The notes under the pieces are model-generated. The model was not told the origin of the DNA. It was given only the letters and a program-made list of their open reading frames with translations, and did not search any database. Of a DNA stretch of 22,262 nt, positions 1 to 6,277 are shown piece after piece; position 1 is the first letter of the stretch, and every line of letters begins with the position of its first letter. The stretch is from positions 1-22,262 of the forward strand of contig CAZTJO010000032.1 in the NCBI GenBank assembly GCA_964614095.1, in the 5' to 3' direction. Source of the DNA: CAZWKX01 sp964614095 (GTDB lineage Bacteria; Actinomycetota; Acidimicrobiia; Spongiisociales; UBA11373). The position numbers were made by a program, and so were the translations under genes.

Positions 1-206
1 GTGGTGGTCGGGAGTGCCACGGTCGGCTCGGGACCCACAGTCGTTGTCGGAGCGATCACCGTAGAGGTGACCCCGGGGTCAGCTTGGGTGGTGCCGGGTG
101 TATCCCCGAGCGTGGTGGTACCACCCAGGGGGTTGAACACGCTGTCGTCACCACAGGCACTCAGCACAAGCGCCAAAGCGGCCAACAGCAGAAGGGTGTA
201 GCGCAT
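1..206 (-). CDS. Putative lipoprotein, N-terminal part (cut by window edge)
   Basis: Reading leftward from an ATG at 206-204, the frame stays open to the window edge (68 codons seen). The N-terminus has one Arg, a Leu/Ala-rich hydrophobic stretch and the lipobox L-S-A-C at about residues 17-20, then a Gly-Asp-Asp start to a Thr/Pro/Val-rich low-complexity linker. This is the pattern of an exported lipoprotein anchored to the outer face of the membrane. A strong ribosome binding site, AAGGAGAG, ends two bases before the ATG and fixes the start. The mature domain lies outside the window, so no function can be given. The linker composition resembles that of the sugar-binding protein at 11496. 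Confidence 0.75.
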   Translation of the reverse strand, partial: MRYTLLLLAALALVLSACGDDSVFNPLGGTTTLGDTPGTTQADPGVTSTVIAPTTTVGPEPTVALPTT

Positions 207-271
207 CTCTCTCCTTGGCTTGTTCGGGCGCACAACGGATGAAATACGCACACCGCCGATCGCCGCGGTGA

Positions 272-302
272 ACCATACCCGCCCGCCGTCGCCTATTCAC
301 AA
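272..302 (-). promoter_or_regulatory. Candidate promoter for the leftward lipoprotein
   Basis: On the minus strand TTGTGA (302-297) and TATGGT (277-272) could be -35 and -10 boxes, though the 19-bp spacer is long. Just downstream, 251-270 holds an inverted repeat, CACCGC and GCGGTG around 8 bp, which could be an operator or a leader hairpin. Support is by eye only. Confidence 0.3.
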
Positions 303-346
303 GCCCGGCCGACAGACTTCATCACATCCGTGGATTCGGATCACAG

Positions 347-366
347 ATGTAAAGCTACCTTGACAT
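347..366. promoter_or_regulatory. Operator site 1 (dyad) upstream of the XRE regulator
   Basis: The site reads ATGTAAAG, four bases, CTTGACAT. The halves are inverted repeats matching at 7 of 8 positions. Its right half contains the TTGACA -35 box at 360-365, so a bound protein would block RNA polymerase. It is the near reverse complement of site 2 at 385-404. Confidence 0.75.
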
Positions 367-388
367 GCTGCCTCTCCCTGACTAATGT
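360..388 (+). promoter_or_regulatory. Sigma-70-type promoter of the XRE/membrane-protein operon
   Basis: TTGACA (360-365, perfect consensus), a 17-bp spacer, and TAATGT (383-388). Transcription would start near 395, about 20 nt before the regulator's start codons. The position rules out the in-frame ATG at 385 as start, since it lies inside the -10 box. Both boxes are overlapped by the operator dyads. Confidence 0.7.
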
Positions 389-404
389 CAAGCTGGCTTT
401 ACAT
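385..404. promoter_or_regulatory. Operator site 2 (dyad) over the -10/start region
   Basis: The site reads ATGTCAAG, four bases, CTTTACAT, with halves matching at 7 of 8 positions. Its reverse complement differs from site 1 at only two central positions. The spacing between the two sites is 38 bp start to start, roughly 3.6 helical turns. It covers the last bases of the -10 box and the predicted transcription start. Confidence 0.75.
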
Positions 405-417
405 AGCCGGATTCATG

Positions 418-630
418 ATGCTGCACAATGTATTGCGCGATCTCCGCCGCCGAGCCGGGTTGACCCAGCAACGCTTGGCCGAGCAGGTAGGAGTCACCCG
501 CCAGACCGTTATCGCCATCGAACGCGGCGGCTACACCCCATCGGTACTGCTGGCGCTGAAGCTGGCCGGCGTTCTAGGCGTGAAGGTGGAGGAGCTGTTC
601 CAGCTGGAGAATGATCTTGAGGGAGGCTGA
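418..630 (+). CDS. Small XRE-family (HTH_3) transcriptional regulator, probable autorepressor
   Basis: A 70-residue protein that is almost entirely one Cro/CI-type helix-turn-helix domain. The helices run through residues 16-37, with the typical T-Q-Q-x-L-A-E-Q-V-G-V turn and the recognition helix T-R-Q-T-V-I-A-I-E-R-G. The tail (LGVKVEELFQLE) is typical of short DNA-binding regulators of this family. ATG 415 is equally possible as start; no clear ribosome binding site precedes either. The in-frame ATG 385 lies in the -10 box and is unlikely. The stop is three bases before the ATG of the membrane-protein gene, so the two form an operon. Twin dyads on its own promoter suggest it represses itself and the operon (inference). 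What signal it senses cannot be seen. Confidence 0.88.
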   Translation: MLHNVLRDLRRRAGLTQQRLAEQVGVTRQTVIAIERGGYTPSVLLALKLAGVLGVKVEELFQLENDLEGG

Positions 631-633
631 GAC

Positions 634-1023
634 ATGGCCTGGATCACCTATTACTTGAGCAGGGCCATCCTCGCCGCGGCCATGGGGCTGGGCATGTTCT
701 TCGCCGGTCTTGCCTGGTGGGCGGCGGCCGCGACCGGCACCGCCGTGCTGGGCATGTTCGTATGGGCGGCCCGCGGCGGCCGCTACGTCGTCGTTTCGTC
801 CGGAGGCCTCACTCCGCTGCGCCGGGACGAGCGCGCCCGCCACATCGCGGACGTGGCCGCGCGCGCCACACTCGCGGTTGGTGGCATGGCGCTGGCCGGC
901 GTTGTGCTCTACTACCACGCCCGCGGAGGCGACACGGTCCCGCTCGAAGTGCTCAGCGTGGTGATAGCCGCCGGGGCGGCAACGTACGGGATCGCCGATT
1001 TCTGGCTCCGCCGCAATCGTTAG
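634..1023 (+). CDS. Four-helix integral membrane protein paired with the XRE regulator
   Basis: A 129-residue protein with four predicted membrane segments, roughly residues 8-27, 29-48, 76-95 and 102-122, and a basic cytoplasmic loop between the second and third. The loop carries D-E-R-A-R-H-I-A-D-V-A-A-R, which resembles the DERxxxI motif of DUF2178-type membrane proteins often found beside small XRE regulators; that assignment is tentative. GGGAGG at about 620-625 is a good ribosome binding site, and the start lies three bases after the regulator's stop. The protein has no visible catalytic motif. It could signal to the regulator or be the operon's effector; the sequence does not decide. 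Confidence 0.8.
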   Translation: MAWITYYLSRAILAAAMGLGMFFAGLAWWAAAATGTAVLGMFVWAARGGRYVVVSSGGLTPLRRDERARHIADVAARATLAVGGMALAGVVLYYHARGGDTVPLEVLSVVIAAGAATYGIADFWLRRNR

Positions 1024-1054
1024 GCGCTGCCGAAATCCCTCGAGACGGTCTCTC

Positions 1055-1459
1055 TCAGTGCTCGCCCCGCCCCCGGTGCACCCGATCCAGGAGATTAGGC
1101 AGGTCATCTCGAGATAGGCGAAGCGCAGCTTCATCGATCTCGGTCACGTCGGTGAGCACCGGCTCGATGCCGCGGGAGCGAAAGGCGGCCACGGCTCCCG
1201 ATCCCATGCCGCCGGCGATCAAGGCATCACAGTCGCCGATGGCATCGGCCATGACGCCGTGTTTGATGTGTGGCCCCACGCCGGCGCCGCGCTCGCGACC
1301 CGGGGTTTCCCCTCCGGCAAAAGACTGGTGACCCGCTTTGGGCCGCGTCTCACGGGAGACGATCTCTCCCCCCTCGATGGTCAGCACCACGTACAGCGGG
1401 GCCCTGCCGAAATGCTGGGAGACGGTTTTGCCGTCACCTGATGCCAGCGCGATTCTCAT
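1055..1459 (-). CDS. NifX/NifB-type (dinitrogenase Fe-Mo cofactor binding) domain protein
   Basis: A 134-residue, single-domain protein. It opens with M-R-I-A-L-A-S-G-D-G-K-T-V-S-Q-H-F-G-R-A-P, the standard start of the Nitro_FeMo-Co fold, and contains H-I-K-H-G-V and the G-D-C-D-A-L-I-A-G-G-M-G-x-G-A strand-loop of the family. Such proteins bind Fe-S or FeMo-co-like clusters; stand-alone copies occur widely in organisms without nitrogenase, with unknown roles. I chose ATG 1459 because it fits the family start and has AAGGGTG upstream. An alternative ATG at 1534 overlaps the trmO stop as ATGA but would add 25 unfamiliar residues. It lies directly downstream of trmO. No nif structural gene is in the window. 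Confidence 0.85.
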   Translation of the reverse strand: MRIALASGDGKTVSQHFGRAPLYVVLTIEGGEIVSRETRPKAGHQSFAGGETPGRERGAGVGPHIKHGVMADAIGDCDALIAGGMGSGAVAAFRSRGIEPVLTDVTEIDEAALRLSRDDLPNLLDRVHRGRGEH

Positions 1460-1530
1460 CGGATCACCCTTCTCTTCATCCGCCTGTTGATCTCCCGCGA
1501 AGGCACGTCGGGCACCGCCGCAGCTTCCTC

Positions 1531-2010
1531 TCATGATTCCTTGCCGAATCGTTCATCGGCCTCGACGCGCCGCTGGACCCGCTCCCCCAGCCAACCCTCT
1601 TCAGCTGCCGGGAAGACATCGATGTGCGCCGAGTACGGCTTGATGTCCAGCAGCGGTGTGCCGTCGAGGATGTCCAGCTCGGCCACGTGCAGAAACCGCC
1701 CCTCTCGGCGCAAGAGGCGCACCGCCGACATGCCGATGGGGTTAGGCCGCGACGGGGACCGAGTGGAGAAGAGGCCCCGCGTCTCGGTGTCGAGATAGGG
1801 CACCACTTTCATCCGAGATGGCCCCGAACGATCGAGCCAGCACAGAAGCCAGATGCGATCAAACCGCTCCAGATCGTCGAGCCCCTCCTCGAAGGGCTCG
1901 AATACTTCCACGGTCCCGGTGTCCTTGCCGGAGGCGAAGGCCGGCTGCACCGGTGTGCCGGTCTGCACAGTGAAGATGCTGTGCACCACACCGATGGCTT
2001 CGAGCTTCAC
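1531..2010 (-). CDS. trmO: tRNA (N6-threonylcarbamoyladenosine(37)-N6)-methyltransferase TrmO
   Basis: A 159-residue beta-barrel protein of the TrmO/YaeB (UPF0066) family, which uses S-adenosylmethionine to methylate t6A at position 37 of certain tRNAs. Family motifs are plain: the opening K-L-E-A-I-G-V-V-H-S, the L-F-S-T-R-S-P-S-R-P-N-P-I-G-M-S block at about residues 78-94, and D-G-T-P-L-L-D-I-K-P-Y near 116-126. The length matches the single-domain form; the E. coli enzyme is longer with an extra C-terminal domain. GTG 2010 is chosen because GGAGGAG ends five bases upstream and the family homology begins there, although the frame is open to 2370. It is followed by the NifX-type gene on the same strand. 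Confidence 0.9.
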   Translation of the reverse strand: MKLEAIGVVHSIFTVQTGTPVQPAFASGKDTGTVEVFEPFEEGLDDLERFDRIWLLCWLDRSGPSRMKVVPYLDTETRGLFSTRSPSRPNPIGMSAVRLLRREGRFLHVAELDILDGTPLLDIKPYSAHIDVFPAAEEGWLGERVQRRVEADERFGKES

Positions 2011-2157
2011 GCCGACTCCTCCATACCGTTCCCAGCTATCTCCGCGGTCCACCGTAGCCGGTCGCCGGATCATCTCGTCCGTGGCCCTGGCCGGCCTTGG
2101 GTGCACCGGCGCGCCCGTCGCGGCAAGCTTGAAGTCGGCCGCCTGGGAGGGGAACCC

Positions 2158-2697
2158 GTGGATGAGCGGACCTACGCCGCCATCGAGCGGCTCGTCGCCT
2201 CGGATGAGTCTGCCATCCGTGTCATGGCCCGCCGTGATCTGCTCAATGAGCCTGCCGGCGACGGCGCTGATCACATCCTCGATGGCGCCAAGGTGCGGGC
2301 TCTCTTCTCCGAGCAGCAGCCCGACGGCGGCTTTGGCAAGTATGCCTACAGGAAGTACACCGGAGTCCACTGGCGGCTCGTGTCACTGGTCGAGATCATC
2401 GATGCCCGCTGGCTCGACCTGCGCTACCCGCCGTACTGGCACTACGACGTGCTTCAGTCGCTGTTGGTGCTTTCGCGCATGAGCCCGGCGACCGACGCTC
2501 GGGCCGCTGAAGCTATCGCCGTCACCGAGGAGCGCCGACTTGCCGACGGGCGCTGGCGGCCCCGTGGCTACTGGTGGAAACCTCCGGGCAGTTCCGGCAG
2601 CGGCGTCGACGTCGTCGACTGGGGCCGTGCCGGGCCCAAGGAGATGATCACGCTGAACTCGCTCCGAGTCCTGGAAGCTGCCGGACGGCTCAACTAG
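2158..2697 (+). CDS. Putative alpha-alpha-toroid (prenyltransferase/squalene-cyclase-like) protein
   Basis: A 179-residue protein of unknown function. It is rich in Trp, Tyr and Arg and contains motifs like those in helical toroid proteins: Q-Q-P-D-G-G-F-G near residue 44, Y-P-P-Y-W-H-Y-D-V-L-Q-S-L-L-V-L, and L-A-D-G-R-W-R-P. This resembles the QW-type repeats of squalene cyclases and prenyltransferases but is far shorter than those enzymes, so it is unlikely to be a full cyclase. No signal peptide is seen. GTG 2158 is chosen because GGGAGGGG lies about five bases upstream; the frame is open further left but that part runs antisense over trmO. A stem-loop follows the stop. Confidence 0.75.
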   Translation: MDERTYAAIERLVASDESAIRVMARRDLLNEPAGDGADHILDGAKVRALFSEQQPDGGFGKYAYRKYTGVHWRLVSLVEIIDARWLDLRYPPYWHYDVLQSLLVLSRMSPATDARAAEAIAVTEERRLADGRWRPRGYWWKPPGSSGSGVDVVDWGRAGPKEMITLNSLRVLEAAGRLN

Positions 2698-2700
2698 ACG

Positions 2701-2738
2701 TCGCCCCGCCACAAGCACTCAACAGAGGGGTGGGGCGA
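2701..2738 (+). terminator. Stem-loop after the toroid-like gene, possible weak terminator
   Basis: TCGCCCCGCC (2701-2710) pairs with GGTGGGGCGA (2729-2738), ten pairs including one G-U, across an 18-nt loop. It starts three bases after the stop codon. There is no T tract, so it may be a weak terminator or a 3'-end stabiliser. Confidence 0.35.
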
Positions 2739-2843
2739 AGGAGACGGCTCTGCGGCAAAGCCTGCAACCGGCCAGACATGCCACCCGACTTCGTGGCAAC
2801 ATGGTGCGGAGAAGCAAAGGCTGGAAGATCGGAGAGAGCCGAC

Positions 2844-3530
2844 ATGCTGTGCCCCGCATGCAGCCGTCAGATCCCGGACACCGCAATCGCCTGTTCCTAT
2901 TGCGGACACCGGTGGGCCACCGAGGAGCTGCCGTTGCCGCCGCCTCCCGGCCCGCCTCAGGGTATGCCGGCGCCGCCACCGACATACATGCCCCAGGCTC
3001 CGCCGGCTCAGAGCCCCTACGCGCCACCGGGAGCACCCGCTTCGCCCTACGCTCAGGCCCCAGCGTATGCGCCCACACCCCGTCCGTCCTCGGCCACCCA
3101 GGCGACGATCCTGCTGGCCCTGGTTGCCGCCGGGCTCGTCATCGGTTCGGCGTTCATGTCGTGGTTCTCTGCAATGGGAATAAGCCTCGGAAACGGATGG
3201 GACCTTTTCAGCACTGATCTCTCCTTCGACGAGTGGTTCTTCACCACAGAAGGTGCCATCTTCTTCACCGGTCTGTTCACCGTGATCACCGGCAGCCTGC
3301 TCGCAATACAGGCCCTAATCGCCCTGGTGCCGCCAGCGGGGCCAAGATCCCCGGTGGCCATCGCCGGGTTCGGCATCCTTTGCTTCGGTGGAGCCCTCAT
3401 CAACATCATCTCGATGTTCGGCAACTCGTTCTTCGCCGGGATCTCGCCCGGCGTCGGATTGTGGCTCTGGGCGGCCGCCGCCTTGGCTGCGCCGATCCTG
3501 TTGCTCGCCTCGCCCGGACCCAGGCGGTGA
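2844..3530 (+). CDS. Zinc-ribbon, proline-rich, four-helix membrane protein
   Basis: A 228-residue protein. Residues 3-20 form a zinc ribbon, C-P-A-C then C-S-Y-C, with Cys at 3, 6, 17 and 20. Residues 29-80 are a Pro/Ala/Tyr-rich disordered linker with repeated PPP and SPYA units. Four hydrophobic segments follow at about 86-108, 137-162, 170-192 and 203-222. The ribbon and linker are probably cytoplasmic. Proteins of this build are common in actinobacteria and mostly uncharacterised; no catalytic motif is seen. The ATG at 2844 has GGAGAGAG five bases upstream, and the longer open frame to the left has no such support. The sigma-factor gene lies 73 bp downstream on the same strand. Confidence 0.82.
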   Translation: MLCPACSRQIPDTAIACSYCGHRWATEELPLPPPPGPPQGMPAPPPTYMPQAPPAQSPYAPPGAPASPYAQAPAYAPTPRPSSATQATILLALVAAGLVIGSAFMSWFSAMGISLGNGWDLFSTDLSFDEWFFTTEGAIFFTGLFTVITGSLLAIQALIALVPPAGPRSPVAIAGFGILCFGGALINIISMFGNSFFAGISPGVGLWLWAAAALAAPILLLASPGPRR

Positions 3531-3567
3531 GCGCAAACCGCTTCGGGAACAAAACCACTACTGCCGA

Positions 3568-3576
3568 TGTTCTAAT
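3568..3576 (+). promoter_or_regulatory. Candidate extended -10 promoter of the sigma-factor gene
   Basis: TG-T-TCTAAT at 3568-3576 is an extended -10 with five of six consensus bases. The -35 position (3548-3553, AACAAA) is poor, as tolerated by extended -10 promoters. The predicted start would leave a leader of about 20 nt with GAGAGAAG as ribosome binding site. Confidence 0.35.
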
Positions 3577-3603
3577 GGGCAGATCGGCCAACTGAGAGAG
3601 AAG

Positions 3604-4548
3604 ATGGACCCCAGCCGACGCGGCTTGCTCGACGAGCGCGGCCGCCTGACAGCAGACATGCTCAGCCAGTATCTCAATGAGATCGGCGAGCACGATCTCC
3701 TCACTGCAGAAGAGGAGATCGACCTGGCACGCGCCATCGAGCAGGGCGACGAGGCCACCGAACGCCTCCGCTCCGACGATTCCCTCGATGAGCTCGAACT
3801 GGCGCGCCTGAGCCGTCTCTCCCGACGCGGCGCACGCGCCAAAGACCGCTTCATCTCCTCGAACCTGCGGCTCGTCGTCTCCAATGCCCGCCGTTATGCC
3901 GGCGCTGGTGGCCTCGACATGCTCGACCTCATCCAGGAGGGCAACCTGGGTCTCATCCGCGCCGTGGAGAAGTTCGACTGGCGTAAGGGCTTCAAGTTCT
4001 CCACCTACGCCACCTGGTGGATTCGCCAGGCCATCACCCGGGCCATCGCCAATCAGTCCCGCAGCGTGCGCATCCCGGTGCATCTGCACGAGATTCTGGG
4101 GACCGTACGTTCCGCGGCCGGCTCCCTAAAGGGCTCGCTGGGCCGAGAGGCCACCCCCGACGAGATCGCCCGATTCACCGGCATTCCGGTGGACAAAGTG
4201 AACGAAGCGCTCGAGGTCTCCGACACCGTATCTTTGGAGAAGCCCATCGGAGAAGACGGCGCCCTGTTTGGCGATTTCATCCTCGATGCCGAAGCCCAGG
4301 ACCCAGAGGAGGAGGCCACTCGCGCCGAGGCCAGCGTGGCACTGCACCTGGCACTCGAAGGCCTTCCCGAAAAGCAGGCCGCCATCATCAAGGCCCGTTT
4401 TGGGATCGATGACGGTCGCACCCGCCCCCTCGCCGAGATCGCCGAAGAGCTGGGCATCACCGCCGAGCGGGTTCGTCAGATCATCAACGAAGCGCTGACC
4501 AGCCTCCGCGCCGGCCGGTCGAAGCTCGACGACGCCGACGTCGCCTAG
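3604..4548 (+). CDS. RNA polymerase sigma factor, sigma-70 family group 2
   Basis: A 314-residue primary-like sigma factor without region 1.1. Region 1.2 is at about 18-50 (Q-Y-L-N-E-I-G-E-H-D-L-L-T). Region 2 is at 80-160, including D-L-I-Q-E-G-N-L-G-L-I-R-A-V-E-K-F and the promoter-melting F-S-T-Y-A-T-W-W-I-R-Q-A-I-T-R. Region 3 is at about 161-235. Region 4 has its helix-turn-helix at 275-301 (L-A-E-I-A-E-E-L-G-I-T-A-E-R-V-R-Q-I). The near-complete match of region 2 to that of RpoD (15242) implies similar -10 recognition. It is therefore probably an alternative stationary-phase or stress sigma factor of the SigB/HrdC type (inference). ATG 3604 follows GAGAGAAG directly. The stop codon overlaps the stop of the converging gene at 4545. 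Confidence 0.92.
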   Translation: MDPSRRGLLDERGRLTADMLSQYLNEIGEHDLLTAEEEIDLARAIEQGDEATERLRSDDSLDELELARLSRLSRRGARAKDRFISSNLRLVVSNARRYAGAGGLDMLDLIQEGNLGLIRAVEKFDWRKGFKFSTYATWWIRQAITRAIANQSRSVRIPVHLHEILGTVRSAAGSLKGSLGREATPDEIARFTGIPVDKVNEALEVSDTVSLEKPIGEDGALFGDFILDAEAQDPEEEATRAEASVALHLALEGLPEKQAAIIKARFGIDDGRTRPLAEIAEELGITAERVRQIINEALTSLRAGRSKLDDADVA

Positions 4549-6185
4549 GCGCGCAGGATCTCCTGGGCTTCCTCGTCGTAGGCGTCTGTCAGATAGGGGA
4601 TGCCGGTCTCGGCCGCCGTCTCCCGGTTGGCGGCCATAAGATCGGATCTCGTCACCTCGGACAGGTTGTACTTGCGCGCCCCGGCCATGAACTGCTGGAG
4701 CCCGGCGGAGAGCTTGTCGAGATAACCCACCAGGGCAATCGCCCCGTAAGGCACCCGCTCCATCTCGTCGTCGCCGATGCGAGTGCGCACCGTTTCCCAG
4801 CCGGTGAAGATCTCGTCCGGCCTAACGCCGAGGCTCGCCACCGGCGCCGGCAGCTGCTCCCAGTGCCCGTTGACCTCGGCCCGGCGCTCCGGGTGGAACA
4901 CACCCTCGACGTTGCTGCCCACAAAGCCGGGAATCATGAGTGCCCGGCCCATACACACCAGCTTCACATACGGCGCGCCCAAGGCGATCGCCTTGAAGAT
5001 GTGATCCTCACGGGCGAAGCCACCGGCAAACGAGACGTCCGGGGGCCGTATGCCCCGCTCTTCGAGGACTCGGCAGTACTCGTAGGCCTTGGAGTGCAGC
5101 GGCAGCGAGGGCACGCCCCAGTGCTCCATCATGTTCCACGGGCTCATGCCGGTGCCGCCGCCTGATCCATCGATGGTGACCAGCTCTAGCTCAGCCTCGG
5201 CCGCATACCGCAATGACATGGCCAGCGCCTGCATCCCATAGGATCCCGTCTTCAGCGTGAGGCGCGTGAAGCCGAGCTTGCGGTAGGCCTCGACGGTGGA
5301 CATGAAGTCCTCGTGCACCTGCTCTGCGGTGTCCAGGTTCGTAGCCCCCAGACGGCTATGCCTGGCGAAGAACTTCACCGAGGTCTTCTCGAAGGCCTTG
5401 ACCGCCTCCGGATCGTAGGGATCGGGATCCAAGAAGTAGCCGCGGTCCTTGAGGAAACGGGCGTACTCGATGTCTTCCACCTGGATTTCGCCGCCGATGT
5501 CCTTGGCGCCTTGACCCCACTTCAACTCGAGCACGATCTCGTCACCGTGCTTTTCGATCAGGTATTGAGGAACCCCGTTACGGGAGTCCTCTACGTTGAC
5601 CTGAACGATGATGGCGCCGTGCCCGTCGTGATAGCGGCGATACGTCTCGATGCGGCGGTCCATCTCCGGCGATTCGGCCAAGGTACCGTTCTTCATCTTC
5701 GATTCGGGGTCGATGCCGGCCACGTTCTCGCCGACCACTAGGGGAATCCCGGCGATGGCGGCACCCGTGGCGAAGGAAGGCCAGTACTTGCGGGCAATTG
5801 CTGTGGATCCCAGCGCACCGGTCATCATCGGCGCCCGGCAATTGATCTGGCCGCTGCGGCCGAAACTCGTCGTTACGTCGACGTCCTTGTAGAAGCAATT
5901 GTCGGGATCGTGGCCGACGCCGGCAGGGAGGCCTTGTGCTCCGAAGAGCCCACCCTGAATGCGCAGGGCGTGATAGCCAACCCCCAACGAGGTGGTATTG
6001 CTGGATCCCGAGGTGGTATCGCCGAAATCGCGCGGATACAGAAGCTCGCGACCGCGCAGCGACGCCATCCATACTTCACATTTGCCCTTGCAGTCGGCGC
6101 GGCACAGAGTGCACAGTCCCGACTCGGCTGCGTCGCCACGATTGACGGTGCCGAGGGCATCGTTCTTCTTCGCCCACTCGAGCAT
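4545..6185 (-). CDS. FMN-binding glutamate-synthase-like oxidoreductase with N-terminal four-Cys cluster
   Basis: A 546-residue protein matching the FMN-binding (synthase) domain of glutamate synthase, a beta/alpha barrel. Conserved pieces include L-K-W-G-Q-G-A-K near the middle, then T-I-D-G-S-G-G-G-T-G and the F-A-G-G-F-A-R-E-D-H-I-F-K-A-I-A-L-G-A stretch. The N-terminus has Cys 25, 28, 32 and 36 (C-x2-C-x3-C-x3-C), a likely [4Fe-4S] site. The C-x5-C-x4-C signature for the [3Fe-4S] cluster of classical GltB is not seen after the barrel; that region reads V-C-M-G-R-A-L-M-I-P-G-F-V-G. There is no glutaminase domain. The substrate may be 2-oxoglutarate or something else. ATG 6185 is chosen because GGGGAGG ends five bases upstream. 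It follows the hyp operon on the same strand, 92 bp after hypE. Confidence 0.85.
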   Translation of the reverse strand: MLEWAKKNDALGTVNRGDAAESGLCTLCRADCKGKCEVWMASLRGRELLYPRDFGDTTSGSSNTTSLGVGYHALRIQGGLFGAQGLPAGVGHDPDNCFYKDVDVTTSFGRSGQINCRAPMMTGALGSTAIARKYWPSFATGAAIAGIPLVVGENVAGIDPESKMKNGTLAESPEMDRRIETYRRYHDGHGAIIVQVNVEDSRNGVPQYLIEKHGDEIVLELKWGQGAKDIGGEIQVEDIEYARFLKDRGYFLDPDPYDPEAVKAFEKTSVKFFARHSRLGATNLDTAEQVHEDFMSTVEAYRKLGFTRLTLKTGSYGMQALAMSLRYAAEAELELVTIDGSGGGTGMSPWNMMEHWGVPSLPLHSKAYEYCRVLEERGIRPPDVSFAGGFAREDHIFKAIALGAPYVKLVCMGRALMIPGFVGSNVEGVFHPERRAEVNGHWEQLPAPVASLGVRPDEIFTGWETVRTRIGDDEMERVPYGAIALVGYLDKLSAGLQQFMAGARKYNLSEVTRSDLMAANRETAAETGIPYLTDAYDEEAQEILRA

Positions 6186-6233
6186 GAACACCTCCCCAGG
6201 TTGGGCGGCATGCTAGACCAGGAGAACAAGGGC

Positions 6234-6270
6234 AAAAACCGCCTGCGTGCCGACAGCCGGAGCCGGCACG
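6234..6270 (-). terminator. Probable terminator after hypE
   Basis: Reading leftward, CGTGCCG (6270-6264) pairs perfectly with CGGCACG (6252-6246) across an 11-nt loop; seven bases later comes TTTTT (6238-6234). It begins eight bases after the hypE stop. The gap before the T tract makes it less than ideal, so read-through into the oxidoreductase gene is possible. Confidence 0.45.
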
Positions 6271-6277
6271 AGACGCC

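Noticed and set aside
385..417. N-terminal extension of the XRE regulator from ATG 385
   Set aside because: That ATG lies within the -10 box and the operator dyad, so it would not be in the transcript.
1037..1054. Possible terminator hairpin between the converging genes at 1023 and 1055
   Set aside because: The GAGAC/GTCTC arms are only one base apart, cannot form a proper loop, and no T tract follows.
574..1134. Long leftward open frame over the XRE-operon membrane protein
   Set aside because: Its product is a low-complexity Arg/Gly/His-rich sequence typical of an antisense shadow in GC-rich DNA, and the forward genes explain the region.
2011..2370. Upstream extension of trmO
   Set aside because: The extra 120 residues have no family similarity, run antisense over the 2158 gene, and the GTG at 2010 has a strong ribosome binding site.
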